Positions 27,630 through 36,552 of a DNA stretch of 64,000 nucleotides are shown here, piece by piece; positions within the stretch are counted from its first letter, which is position 1; each line of letters opens with the position of its first letter. The translations under genes were made by a program, and so were the position numbers. Origin of the DNA: Candidatus Latescibacterota bacterium (GTDB lineage Bacteria > Latescibacterota > UBA2968 > UBA8231). Location of the stretch: contig JAJEIO010000006.1 in assembly GCA_022827835.1 (NCBI GenBank), positions 43,933 to 107,932 of the forward strand, written 5' to 3'. Under the pieces are notes generated by a model that saw only the letters and a program-made list of their open reading frames with translations, was not told the DNA's origin and ran no database searches.

Positions 27630-28400
27630 ATGCTTTCACAAGAGCAACTGACGCAATATGACCGAGATGGGTATGTGCTGGTGTCGGGATTGATTCCAGA
27701 AGAGACAATTGCCAATGCGGAAGCTGCGATGTGGTCTGTGCTCGAGATGGATCGGGATGATCCAGCTTCGTGGTCTCCTTTGCCAGACGAAACAGATGGG
27801 GTAAACACAATCGCCAGCCAAGGGGTGATTGAACATTTTGGGGTTCAAGATCCCGCGTTGTTGGCTTGTTGTACTTCCGCATTTTACGAAGTGCAGAGCC
27901 AACTGGCCCGGGAAAATGCAGGTGCATTTCACTGTCAGAAGCCACAACCAGAGGGAGTCTGGTCACGCAGTGTATTTCCGGTTGCGAAAGACTGGGATTA
28001 TAGCAATGGGCACGTCGATGGTGGACATCGACCTTTCAATGTCTTTCCCGGGTCATTCCGCGTCTCTTCCCTGACCTATCTCGATTCTGGTGTTGCGCAG
28101 GGTGGTGGTACTGCGGTCTGGCCAGGATCGCATCGGAAGCTCAGCAAGGCGGCAGTGCAGAACTCTGACCGGTATCAAATGCTGTCAGATTTTAAGAAGC
28201 CGCAACAAAGGTTCGGTCTGGGAGAGCCGATTGAGTTGAGGCCTTCCCGAGGAGATGTACTGTTTTTTCATTATCTGTTGATACACTCTGGATCTCTCAA
28301 TACAAGTAACAAACCGCGTTTTGCGCTCCGGTTGATGTGTACCTGTGACGCCTGTCGCGTCTGGGAAAAGTATGGCAAGTGGAATATCTGGATGCCCTGA
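27630..28400 (+). CDS. Phytanoyl-CoA dioxygenase (PhyH) family oxygenase
   Basis: This 256-residue protein opens with MLSQEQLTQYDRDGYVLVSG. It contains the HxD site in YSNGHVDGGHRPFNVFPGSF, GGGTAVWPGSHRKLSKAA, and a distal HYLLIHSGSLNTSNKPRFAL with His and Arg. It belongs to a different PhyH subgroup from the neighbour at 26802 (different spacing and a GGH after HxD). GGGAGGAG precedes ATG 27630. The dispersed promoter-like repeat is directly upstream, so it may be controlled with the FAD oxidoreductase at 24455. Confidence 0.87.
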   Translation: MLSQEQLTQYDRDGYVLVSGLIPEETIANAEAAMWSVLEMDRDDPASWSPLPDETDGVNTIASQGVIEHFGVQDPALLACCTSAFYEVQSQLARENAGAFHCQKPQPEGVWSRSVFPVAKDWDYSNGHVDGGHRPFNVFPGSFRVSSLTYLDSGVAQGGGTAVWPGSHRKLSKAAVQNSDRYQMLSDFKKPQQRFGLGEPIELRPSRGDVLFFHYLLIHSGSLNTSNKPRFALRLMCTCDACRVWEKYGKWNIWMP

Positions 28401-28427
28401 TGTTGATGGTTGACGCTATGTGGAGAG

Positions 28428-30365
28428 CTACTGGTACGGCACCGGGATAGCGTCCCCGTGCCAGGGGAAGGCATAGGTAGGCTGGTGAGCAAAGCGGCGC
28501 ATGCCCACGTCCAGCCGGATGGAGGTGCCGGGGGGAAGTTGCACTGCGAAGTACTTCGACTCCACTTGGACGGTCTGCTCTTCATGCGTCAGTTCGACAA
28601 ATTCGTGCTCGGCGAAAGCCCCGGCCTGCACGATCAGGTTGCGCGTCTCGCTGGCGTTCAGGTTGACGAGCTGAAGACCTGCGCTGTCAGCTCCTAGTTT
28701 GTCGACGAGAGCAGCCACGTCGGGTGGCAAGCCCGGCCGCGTGCGGTCTGCATCGAAGTAGCGGACGGTGGCGCGCAATAGCCCTCCGGTGTACACCGAT
28801 TGCGGCGCTCCCATCGTCACCTGCGTCAACCCCTTGGTGTAGACCGTGGTGGGAGGAGAGGGGTTGTCCGCGATCAAGGTCTTGGCATCGCGGGTTTCGT
28901 TCCGTATCGACTGGAAGTCAGTCTGGGCATTCTCATACTCCGCCTGCAGGATTTTCTCGGGCCAGTCCGGGTTCTTGCCGTCGTAGTACTGGAAGCGCGC
29001 CAGCTCGGTGTCGGCGTAGCTCTTCTCTCCGAGGACGGGCGCGTGGTTCCAGTCGCGCATTTTGTCGGTGTCCCGAATGCGGACGATGAGGTCGTAGTCC
29101 TCTTGGGACATTGAGGCGTGATAGAGGTGGGCCAACTCCTGCATGCGGTAGGGCACGAATCGGCCTCTTTCGTAGTCGTAGTCGTCCCTCGCGTACTCCC
29201 AGCCGCCCGGACCGTAGCGAGCCGGCAACAGAAGCTGGCCATCCTCGCGGGTGATGGCGTTGTCCATGAGAAGCTGGATCTGCGAGCGCAGCAGTTCGAG
29301 ATAGCCAAAGTCGCCGGTGAGCAGGAGGGCGCACTCGGCGGCGATGGTGAGGGCGCTGAACATGATGTAGTGGCCGACGAAGGTGTTCCAGCCGTAGAGC
29401 CCGCCCCACCAGAGGCCGTTGCGGTTTTCGCCGATTTGGCCGGTCGGCCCGACGTTGTCGGGCAGAACGCCGCCGTTGCGCTCGATGCGCTCCATCCATC
29501 CCTCGGTGTAGTCGAGCACCCACTGCTTGTACTTGTCCTCGCCGGTGTAGAGGAAGGCGTTGGTGATGAGGCCAGTGGCACCAAGGCTGTGGGGGACGTC
29601 GCCGTTGAGGACGATGTGATCGAACAGCTTTAGGATCTCCTCCCGGCGCGTGGGATTCTCGAACCAGTTCCCCTCGAGGTCTGTCACCACCGGATCGAGG
29701 GTGGCCCGCACCCTGTAGGGGCGATATCCCTTCTCGTAACCCGTTTCCCCTCCCTGCAGCCACATGATCACATTGTCCACCGTGGCGTGGCGCATGGGGC
29801 CGACGCTGGTCTGAATGGGGCTGCGGAAGATCCTGTGCCGGGGATCGTAGTTGGGGGCCTCGGGATCCTCGTCCATGAACATGGCCGCGAACCGCTTGGC
29901 GCGGCGCACGTTTTCCGAAATGGTGGGATCGGCCAGGCCGAAATGGTAGAAGGCCATGTTGCCCTCGCCCTGGTGGTACCACTCGTTGGCGCCGGCGGCG
30001 GCTTGGTTGTAGTACTCGTTGTGGATCTGGGGTTGAAAGCGGGGGTGGACGCGGCTGACGATGTCGTCAGCGAAGAACCGGGTGGTTGCGTGCCATTGCT
30101 GCAACCCGAGGTCGAGCACCTTGCGATCGGCCCCCATCGCGTAGAACAGTCCCCAGTTATACACCCTTTCGTACAAGTCGTCGAGATCATCGGCGTAGTA
30201 GAATGCTCCGCCCTTTTCCGCGTACTTGTCGACCATTGGCTCGACCGCATCCTCCATCAGTCTCATCAAGCGGCGTTCCAGCAGCGCCCATCCGGGGGGC
30301 GGCGAGACTTGCGTCGCCCTGACTTCGACCAACCTAGGGACCGCGCCCGTCTGATTACCTGTCAT
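28428..30365 (-). CDS. Large hypothetical protein, alpha-toroid-like N-terminal part with C-terminal beta domain
   Basis: This 645-residue protein is not assigned to a named family. It has no signal peptide. Residues about 40-470 are helix-rich with repeated aromatic/acidic pairs (YYADDLDDLYERVYNWGLFY, LLTGDFGYLELLRSQIQLLM), as in alpha/alpha-toroid glycan-processing enzymes. Residues about 520-645 look like a beta-sandwich (LLRATVRYFDADRTRPG, VELTHEEQTVQVESKYF). It starts 20 bases after the GH32/43-like gene upstream on the same strand, so a shared role in glycan breakdown is likely; the reaction is unknown. Confidence 0.55.
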   Translation of the reverse strand: MTGNQTGAVPRLVEVRATQVSPPPGWALLERRLMRLMEDAVEPMVDKYAEKGGAFYYADDLDDLYERVYNWGLFYAMGADRKVLDLGLQQWHATTRFFADDIVSRVHPRFQPQIHNEYYNQAAAGANEWYHQGEGNMAFYHFGLADPTISENVRRAKRFAAMFMDEDPEAPNYDPRHRIFRSPIQTSVGPMRHATVDNVIMWLQGGETGYEKGYRPYRVRATLDPVVTDLEGNWFENPTRREEILKLFDHIVLNGDVPHSLGATGLITNAFLYTGEDKYKQWVLDYTEGWMERIERNGGVLPDNVGPTGQIGENRNGLWWGGLYGWNTFVGHYIMFSALTIAAECALLLTGDFGYLELLRSQIQLLMDNAITREDGQLLLPARYGPGGWEYARDDYDYERGRFVPYRMQELAHLYHASMSQEDYDLIVRIRDTDKMRDWNHAPVLGEKSYADTELARFQYYDGKNPDWPEKILQAEYENAQTDFQSIRNETRDAKTLIADNPSPPTTVYTKGLTQVTMGAPQSVYTGGLLRATVRYFDADRTRPGLPPDVAALVDKLGADSAGLQLVNLNASETRNLIVQAGAFAEHEFVELTHEEQTVQVESKYFAVQLPPGTSIRLDVGMRRFAHQPTYAFPWHGDAIPVPYQ

Positions 30366-30385
30366 GCGATCAGCCTCCTAGCAAC

Positions 30386-31969
30386 CTAAACGCGGTACGC
30401 GAAAATCTTTGCCTGAAACATCCGGATCCGAATCGCCAACATCTCACCCACCTCGGACAAGTCGCTGTTGCCGTTCCAAGTGACCGTCTGGTCGAGCGAA
30501 TCTCCCTGCAGCGAATCGCTTTCTGCAAAGGTCAGGCCGGCGACCGGATCGACGTCGGGGTGAATCCGCGAGGGAATGTTGCGCAGAATCTCGACCTTGA
30601 TCCAGCCACCCGGGCGGCAGCGGTAGTTGAGCCTCAGCTGACTGGCGGTCCTCACTACGGTCGGCACGGTAAACCGACCCTCCACATCCGTTTCAATGCC
30701 GCAGAATCTGTGGGGCTGCCATCGGGCCCACTGCAACACCGCCTCTCCTCTCTGCGGTGCGTTGTGCAGCGACGTGTGCCCTCCGTAGAGAGACCCCCAA
30801 GTGCCGTCCGGCAATTCCGCGATGCCGCTGCCCCAGGAATAGACCATGGCCGCGTCGGGCGCACCCGGACCGCCCACCGGAATAATCGGCTTGCGCTCCG
30901 GCCGCTGCCAAATCAAACCATCGCGACTGATGGCGAACTGGCTGTCCACGTGGTCGGTGGCGTGGTGGTAGGCCTGCACCAACATGCAGTGCAGATCGTC
31001 CCTACCCGGATAGAGAAAGTAGTCGCCGCCGTAGAACGAGAGGTCGGGCTCGTCCTGACCGTCTGGAAAGAGGAGGAGCTTGGGAGCGGGCCAGTGGTTG
31101 AAGTCCTTGGTCCGGGTCAGCCCGATCGCCCGGTGGAAAATGCCATCCTCTGGAACGCCGCTGCCGATCAGGTCGAACTGTTCCTGGGGGACGCCCTGGA
31201 TGCGACAGTAGGCGTAGTAGTAACCGGAGTTCTCATCGTATCTGACGGAAAGACCCCCATCCATGGGAAAGTCGGCGAGAACCTTGTCGGTCCGCTTCCA
31301 GTGAATGCGGTCGGGGGAGACCCACCCCATTACCCGGCCCTTGAGAAGCAGTCTGGGCCCTTTGTAGGCTGGACCCAAGTATTCCTGATCGGCCCACCAC
31401 TTTTGGATGTATTCATCATCGACCTCCTCACCCGCGTTGGCGAGCTTTCCGGTCTCCGAATTGATCATAGCCCCTTCACAACCCATGCCCTTAAACCGCT
31501 CTTCAGGTGGCGCGGTTGGATCCTCGAATACCGCTTTGAGCAGGTCGCCCCCTACATCGGTAACCAAGTTATTTTCTTTCGAGCCGTTCTGCTCGATGAT
31601 GCCCAAGGCGGGACGAGTCCAGCGATAAGCGTCTTCACTTACCGCATAAGCAACGCGTCTCCCCTGGTAGTAGAGCAAATGGTATCGGTCGTCCGCCTGC
31701 CATACCCGCACGGAATTGCCTACGCCATCGACGTCTCCATCCACTTCGCCATCGAACTCAAGCGGAGCCGATTTGTCCGCCTCCTCGACCGCCAAGCGGA
31801 CACCGATGGGGGCATCGTAGAGTTCGAACGCACCCGTTCGATCGACGGCGCGATGGCCCGGAAAAACCTCCGTCCAATCGACCAATGGACGCCAATGTCC
31901 CGAGTTCTGCCTGGGCCCGACCAAATCTCCAGGATAATAACCGCGCAAATCCTTCCATCCGTTACTCAT
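30386..31969 (-). CDS. Predicted five-bladed-propeller glycoside hydrolase-like protein (GH32/GH43-like)
   Basis: This 527-residue protein shows repeated propeller-blade signatures: VRVWQADDRYHLLYYQGRRV, VSEDAYRWTRPALGI, RVMGWVSPDRIHWKRTDKVL, LSFYGGDYFLYPGRDDLHCM and QFAISRDGLIWQRPERKPII. These D-G-xxW strands are typical of GH32/GH43/GH130-type propellers. The C-terminal part (LRLNYRCRPGGWIKVEIL) looks like a beta-sandwich. The catalytic acids were not assigned, so the substrate is open. Its ATG overlaps the stop of the AT-rich esterase upstream (ATGA), and the unknown 645-residue gene follows. Confidence 0.65.
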   Translation of the reverse strand: MSNGWKDLRGYYPGDLVGPRQNSGHWRPLVDWTEVFPGHRAVDRTGAFELYDAPIGVRLAVEEADKSAPLEFDGEVDGDVDGVGNSVRVWQADDRYHLLYYQGRRVAYAVSEDAYRWTRPALGIIEQNGSKENNLVTDVGGDLLKAVFEDPTAPPEERFKGMGCEGAMINSETGKLANAGEEVDDEYIQKWWADQEYLGPAYKGPRLLLKGRVMGWVSPDRIHWKRTDKVLADFPMDGGLSVRYDENSGYYYAYCRIQGVPQEQFDLIGSGVPEDGIFHRAIGLTRTKDFNHWPAPKLLLFPDGQDEPDLSFYGGDYFLYPGRDDLHCMLVQAYHHATDHVDSQFAISRDGLIWQRPERKPIIPVGGPGAPDAAMVYSWGSGIAELPDGTWGSLYGGHTSLHNAPQRGEAVLQWARWQPHRFCGIETDVEGRFTVPTVVRTASQLRLNYRCRPGGWIKVEILRNIPSRIHPDVDPVAGLTFAESDSLQGDSLDQTVTWNGNSDLSEVGEMLAIRIRMFQAKIFAYRV

Positions 31970-32874
31970 CGCAATCCTCCAATATCATATCTCGACACAA
32001 AATCCCAGATCAAACGACTGGTACTGGAGCCGTCGTAGCTAATATCAAACCAGACATGCCCTCCGTCGATAACCTTATAATGTTCTACAGAAGTATTGTT
32101 GTCTCCGTCTGTATAGGAATAATGTTCTATTGTCATTCCACTATCATCCATACTATTTACTACCGGAGCAGTACTGGTATTATTAAAACTTGTCCAATAA
32201 GCAAGCACCTCATCAATTGATGATAATCCCTCAAATTCCCCACCATAAGGGACAGACTTGTCTGCTGTACCGTGAATACTAATCATAGCAGTGGGATGTG
32301 ATGGGCTACAGTTGTTATGTGTTTCCTCCATCATTGTTCCAGCGACAGAACCTATGGCCGCTATTTTATCACTATGGTAGCAAGCAAGCGCATAGGTAAA
32401 GAACGCGCCGTTTGAGTAGCCACAGGAATATACTCTTGCTAAATCAATGTTATAATTAGAAGAAATTTCATTAATTAATACTTCCACGAAGCCGAAGTCA
32501 TCCGCATCACTTTTATTTTCATCTGATTCTAAACCAGCATTCCAGTGCGGATCTCCATCCAGCAAGGTGCCTTGGGGATAGACCAGAATAAAATTTTCCG
32601 TATCTGCCAAAGGCCGCATATCGGCATATTTTAAGTATTGGTTTGCAATCCCACCGAATCCGTGGAAGTTAAGCATTAGTGGAACCTCTGAAGTTCCATC
32701 ATAAGAATCAGGCACATATATGACATACTCTCTTGTTATACCATCGTGGGAAAGCGTTTGTGTAAATAAACCTGTTGTATTTGTAGTGGGTGTATCAAGT
32801 GGAGTGTCATCGTTTTCTGAACAAGAGAATAAGCTTGAAAACGCTATAATGGTGACAATAAAGAGTCTTTTCAT
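31966..32874 (-). CDS. Lipoprotein alpha/beta-hydrolase (PHB-depolymerase/feruloyl-esterase-like), AT-rich
   Basis: The protein is 302 residues. The N terminus MKRLFIVTIIAFSSLFSCSE is a lipoprotein signal with Cys at 18 and a short, acidic, Thr-rich linker. Hydrolase marks are LMLNFHGFGGIANQYLK, YSCGYSNGAFFTYALAC with the nucleophile Ser in GYSNG, ISIHGTADKSVPYGG with the Asp, and VIDGGHVWFD with the His. It fits the LpqC/PHB-depolymerase-like esterases. Its AT-rich composition and Bacteroidetes-style lipobox differ sharply from the flanking genes, suggesting lateral transfer, yet it is joined to the next gene by a 4-base ATGA overlap. Confidence 0.82.
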   Translation of the reverse strand: MKRLFIVTIIAFSSLFSCSENDDTPLDTPTTNTTGLFTQTLSHDGITREYVIYVPDSYDGTSEVPLMLNFHGFGGIANQYLKYADMRPLADTENFILVYPQGTLLDGDPHWNAGLESDENKSDADDFGFVEVLINEISSNYNIDLARVYSCGYSNGAFFTYALACYHSDKIAAIGSVAGTMMEETHNNCSPSHPTAMISIHGTADKSVPYGGEFEGLSSIDEVLAYWTSFNNTSTAPVVNSMDDSGMTIEHYSYTDGDNNTSVEHYKVIDGGHVWFDISYDGSSTSRLIWDFVSRYDIGGLR

Positions 32875-32908
32875 TGTATTATCCTTTTCACGTCGGATTG
32901 ACTGGCGA

Positions 32909-34345
32909 TTACCACGGAAGCGAGAACGTCTTTACGTTGGTCATGAACTTCATGGCCTCGATCACGCCTTCCTTAACCCCTAAGCCAGAGTCTTTTACGC
33001 CGCCAAACGGAGAGCATTCAATGCGATACCCGGGAACTTGATTGATGTTGACCGTCCCCGTTCGAATGCGGCGGACGCATTCCAGTGCGCTTGGCAGGTG
33101 ATTGGTTACTACACCCGAGGAGAGTCCGAACTTGGAATCGTTGGCGACCGCAATGGCATCGTCGATGTCGGATATCTCGATGATGGGGGCCAGCGGACCA
33201 AACGATTCCTCCCGAATCATTTCCGCGTCGCGCGGGACGTCGTCGATTACCGTTGGTTCTACTAGCGCACCACTGCGTCCTCCACCCAGTAGCACCCTCG
33301 CACCCTGAGCCACGGCCTTGTGGACGCGTTGCTCAAGCAGTTTTGCCGCCTCGCCATCAATCACCGTACCCACAATAGTATCCGGATCCGCCGGATCACC
33401 AGCCCGATACGTGGCCGCTCGCGCGAGGAACTTATCCATAAATCCATTCTTAATTTTCCGATGGACGAGCAATCGCTTCACAGCCGTGCAACGTTGGCCC
33501 GAATTGCGAAAACATCCCTCTGCCGCCAGCGTCGCCGCCAGCTCGAGGTCCGCATCGTCCAGAATGATCAATGGACTATTACCACCTAACTCCAAGCACA
33601 ATTTCTTGTAGCCCGCCAACTGAGCAATGCGTTTCCCGGTGGCTGTTCCGCCGGTGAACGTGACCAATTCAATCCGCTCGTCCGCGATTAATGGCTCGAC
33701 AACTGTGTCGATGTCCCCGACGAAGACGCTGAGCATCTGCTCGGGCAGGCCGGCCTCATAGAGCAATTCACAAAGCCGAATGGCGGTCAGCGGGGTTTTT
33801 TCCGATGGCTTGACGAGCATGGGCGCACCCGCCGCGATTGCCGGTGCAACCTTGTGTGCAACTTGATTCAGTGGATGATTGAAGGGGGTAATGGCAAGTG
33901 CCAACCGCACCGGTTCGCGAACTGTAAAAATCTTCCGCTGCTCACCTTTAGGCGACACATCACCGGAGAATATTTCGCCATCGTCCTTTAATGCCTCTGC
34001 CGCGGCAAATTGAAAAACGTCACAGGCGCGCCCCACCTCGTACTTGGTCTCCCGCATACATAGCCCGGACTCCATACGGATCAGGTTGGCAAACTCGCCC
34101 GCCCGCTCAAGCAAAAGTTCGCGAGCTCTGGTCAACACTTGAGACCGATCAAAGCGCGACGATTGTCCGTCAAAGGACAGTGTGCGGTCGACCACGAGGT
34201 CGAGGTGACCGCCGTTGATCTTGCTAACCGTACCGACAATCGAACCATCGTAGGGATAGTGGACGGTCAAAGTATCCGCCGAGCCGATTGCTTCTCCGCC
34301 CAAGTACGAAGGCAACTGCAGTGTTTCAACGTTTGCGGTGCTCAT
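32909..34345 (-). CDS. Aldehyde dehydrogenase (possibly phosphonoacetaldehyde/lactaldehyde type)
   Basis: This 478-residue protein is a complete ALDH. Signatures are the N-terminal VHYPYDGSIVGTVSK, the VTFTGGTATGKRIAQ segment, KLCLELGGNSPLIILDDADL with the catalytic Glu, and CFRNSGQRCTAVKRLLVHR with the nucleophile Cys. The C-terminal IECSPFGGVKDSGLGVKEG, followed by FMTNVKTFSLPW, resembles the PhnY/lactaldehyde/NADP-GAPDH-like branch. Unlike the ALDH at 8485, both catalytic residues are intact. ATG 34345 is preferred over a longer frame to 34432. It precedes the AT-rich esterase gene on the same strand by 34 bases. Confidence 0.88.
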   Translation of the reverse strand: MSTANVETLQLPSYLGGEAIGSADTLTVHYPYDGSIVGTVSKINGGHLDLVVDRTLSFDGQSSRFDRSQVLTRARELLLERAGEFANLIRMESGLCMRETKYEVGRACDVFQFAAAEALKDDGEIFSGDVSPKGEQRKIFTVREPVRLALAITPFNHPLNQVAHKVAPAIAAGAPMLVKPSEKTPLTAIRLCELLYEAGLPEQMLSVFVGDIDTVVEPLIADERIELVTFTGGTATGKRIAQLAGYKKLCLELGGNSPLIILDDADLELAATLAAEGCFRNSGQRCTAVKRLLVHRKIKNGFMDKFLARAATYRAGDPADPDTIVGTVIDGEAAKLLEQRVHKAVAQGARVLLGGGRSGALVEPTVIDDVPRDAEMIREESFGPLAPIIEISDIDDAIAVANDSKFGLSSGVVTNHLPSALECVRRIRTGTVNINQVPGYRIECSPFGGVKDSGLGVKEGVIEAMKFMTNVKTFSLPW

Positions 34346-34591
34346 GTTTCGTTCTGTGCGTAGTTCAGATCCTGAGAATGCGTTTAGCATAATAAGTATT
34401 GTTGAGGCGATGCGAAATTTGCGCTGCGGCACTGGGCGTGTCAGATTCCATAAGAATCGTTTTATATCAAGTTATCACAATGAGTTACGTAAAATGATCT
34501 AACCTCGCGAGATTGGTTGCGATTATCTACACAAACTCTTTGATTCTAACGGTCGCCAAACTCTCTATTCTGACGAAAGGCAAGGCTGACG

Positions 34592-35398
34592 ATGATGACC
34601 GAAGAACAACGCTATCTTTTCGATCTATGCGGTTTTCTGCACCTGCAGAACGTCCTAACCCCAGAGGAACTGGATGCGGCTTCGGATGCCGCCAATCGCT
34701 ACATCGACAGCGCACCGGAAGACCTGCCGCCGCATTTCGGACGATCGGAAAATCTCAAGGGCTTTGCCCACGGCTTTGCCTTCGACCGGGCGCTGGAAAA
34801 GCTGGTCTTTCTGCCTGCCGTCTGGCCCATCGTGCTGGAGCTGACCAACGGCAAACCCATGCTCGCCAGCGGTACCATGCTGGTTGACTCTCCCGACGGA
34901 TACACCGAGGCGGTGCAGTTGCACTGCGCCCGCGACGACTACGGCTTTGAGAGCGCCCGTTACGAGGTGCGCCGGGGACGCATCTACTGCGACGACTTTG
35001 TGGTCTTTCCCTACCTCGACGATGTGCATCCCGGTGATGGCGGGCTACTAGTGGTGCCGGGGTCGCACAAAAGCGAGTTCGACCGGCCGCCGCAGCTATT
35101 TAATCAGGGCCTCATCGAAGGGGAGGTACCGCCGGGGCTCGTCAATATCACGCCCGCGGCCGGGGATGCAGTGGTCATGCCCGAATGCGTAACCCACGGG
35201 GTCCTGCCTTGGCGAGCACCCGACCGTCAGCGCCGGGTGCTGACGCTGCGCTACCGGCCACACCACCGCCAAGCCGGCCCCATTCCAGAGGCGGTCAAAG
35301 AGCGGCTGGCACCCGAAACGCTCGAATTGGTCGAATCGGCACACTATACCCATGAAAAGAAAATCGCCACTCGGCAACGGGTGCGCCTCAGTCAATAA
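34592..35398 (+). CDS. Phytanoyl-CoA dioxygenase (PhyH)-like protein with atypical iron site
   Basis: This 268-residue protein has the PhyH layout: EEQRYLFDLCGFLHLQNVLT at the start, DGGLLVVPGSHKSEFDRPP in the middle, and CVTHGVLPWRAPDRQRRVLT with the distal His and Arg. The usual HxD is not obvious; the corresponding segment reads AVQLHCARDDYGFE, where the second position after His is Ala and acids come later. It may bind iron differently or be inactive. Two consecutive ATGs can start it. The next gene (kinase) begins in its stop codon (TAATG), so they are translationally coupled. Confidence 0.75.
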   Translation: MMTEEQRYLFDLCGFLHLQNVLTPEELDAASDAANRYIDSAPEDLPPHFGRSENLKGFAHGFAFDRALEKLVFLPAVWPIVLELTNGKPMLASGTMLVDSPDGYTEAVQLHCARDDYGFESARYEVRRGRIYCDDFVVFPYLDDVHPGDGGLLVVPGSHKSEFDRPPQLFNQGLIEGEVPPGLVNITPAAGDAVVMPECVTHGVLPWRAPDRQRRVLTLRYRPHHRQAGPIPEAVKERLAPETLELVESAHYTHEKKIATRQRVRLSQ

Positions 35399-36006
35399 TG
35401 GCCTCAGCTAAGATGAGCAGTAAACCTAAATGCATTATCGTCACAGGCCGGCCGGGATCGGGGAAGACGAGTTTAGCCAAGAGGCTCGCTGAGCGGTTGT
35501 GGATGCCGGTTATCAGCCGCGACGAGATCAAGGAGGGCTATGTCAATACCCACGGCGTCAAGCACGATCAGCTTCCGCCGGACACCAATGGCGTAGTCTC
35601 CAATTTTTTCTTCGAGATAGTAAATCAGTATCTAGCCGGTAAGATCTCTGTCGTTATTGAGGCGGCCTTTCAGCACCGGGTTTGGGAACCAAGGATGCCC
35701 AAAATCCTTGAATTGTGCACTCCTTTCATTGTCGTATGCTCCGTTGACGGGATGGTTGCAGCTAAACGCCATCTCCAGCGGGGTCTGGATGATCCGAATC
35801 GGGAGTTCTACCACGGCGATAAGCGCGTTGAAATCTACCGGGAAACGGGTGAGCTGTCGCCTCCTGGCGACTATACAGCGCCGGATTTCAACGTGCCCAC
35901 AGTTCATGTCTCAACAGAGGGACAATACTCACCCAGCATAGATGACATTGTGCAGCGAATCCGACTGCTGAATGCTCAACACGGCGGTGAACCGAACTCA
36001 AATTAG
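35398..36006 (+). CDS. P-loop kinase (AAA_33/zeta-toxin-like small-molecule kinase)
   Basis: This 202-residue protein has a Walker A motif (IIVTGRPGSGKTSLAKRLAE, residues about 13-32), then PVISRDEIKEGYVNTHG as in AAA_33 kinases, and VVIEAAFQHRVWEPRM as the Walker B-like strand. FIVVCSVDGMVAAKRHLQRG carries the lid arginines. It probably phosphorylates a small molecule, antibiotic or nucleoside. It overlaps the PhyH stop by one base and is 12 bases before the first HIT gene. A second kinase of the same general type sits at 37439. Confidence 0.8.
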   Translation: MASAKMSSKPKCIIVTGRPGSGKTSLAKRLAERLWMPVISRDEIKEGYVNTHGVKHDQLPPDTNGVVSNFFFEIVNQYLAGKISVVIEAAFQHRVWEPRMPKILELCTPFIVVCSVDGMVAAKRHLQRGLDDPNREFYHGDKRVEIYRETGELSPPGDYTAPDFNVPTVHVSTEGQYSPSIDDIVQRIRLLNAQHGGEPNSN

Positions 36007-36018
36007 AGGACGCTTGCA

Positions 36019-36501
36019 GTGAATTCAGATCCTAATTGCATCTTCTGTCAGATTGTCGCCAAGAAAAAACCAGAAGAAATTCTCTACGAAGACGATCGAG
36101 TAATCTGCTTTTTAGATCGATTTAGGCAATCTTCTGTAGGCGGCCATGCCCTCGTAATTCCCCGAGAGCACTACGAAAATATATGGAGTTTGCCCAATGA
36201 TCTATGTGCCCCCTTGATGAAAGTTACTCATCTAATTGCGAGAGCATCTAAGGAAGTTATACCTTGTTCCGGTATCCGCCTTTGGATAGCAAATGGCAAA
36301 AGTGCGGGACAAGAAATATTTCATTTGCATGTACACGTATTTCCATGTAAGTCCGTTATAGATCGCATTAAGTACGTTTTTCCTTCACTAACTGGGAAAC
36401 AGGCTATTGCCGATGCAGACCTATCAATCATGGCAGAACCTATTCGACAGAAAATCAGGGAGATATCGAAGATTGAAGATCGTCCAATTTTCGAAAGCTA
36501 G
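36019..36501 (+). CDS. HIT-family nucleotide hydrolase/transferase, copy 1
   Basis: This 160-residue protein is a HIT protein: CIFCQIVAKKKPEEILYEDD at the N terminus with the zinc-binding-like CxxC, GGHALVIPREHYENIW, and the catalytic triad of histidines in EIFHLHVHVFPCKS (HxHxH). HIT enzymes cleave or transfer nucleoside phosphates (AMP-lysine, Ap4A, GDP-sugars). The start is GTG with GAGGA nine bases before. It is noticeably more AT-rich than the preceding genes. It sits between a P-loop kinase and a GNAT, mirrored by a second HIT at 37014. Confidence 0.85.
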   Translation: MNSDPNCIFCQIVAKKKPEEILYEDDRVICFLDRFRQSSVGGHALVIPREHYENIWSLPNDLCAPLMKVTHLIARASKEVIPCSGIRLWIANGKSAGQEIFHLHVHVFPCKSVIDRIKYVFPSLTGKQAIADADLSIMAEPIRQKIREISKIEDRPIFES

Positions 36502-36552
36502 TCTGAGCAATGACCTGCTTTCTTTTGCCGCTATGAGGAAGGTTTTTTAGCC

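Noticed and set aside
30560..32038. Long plus-strand frame of 492 codons opposite the GH32/43-like gene
   Set aside because: Low-complexity antisense of a GC-rich gene with strong propeller motifs on the other strand; no ribosome site.
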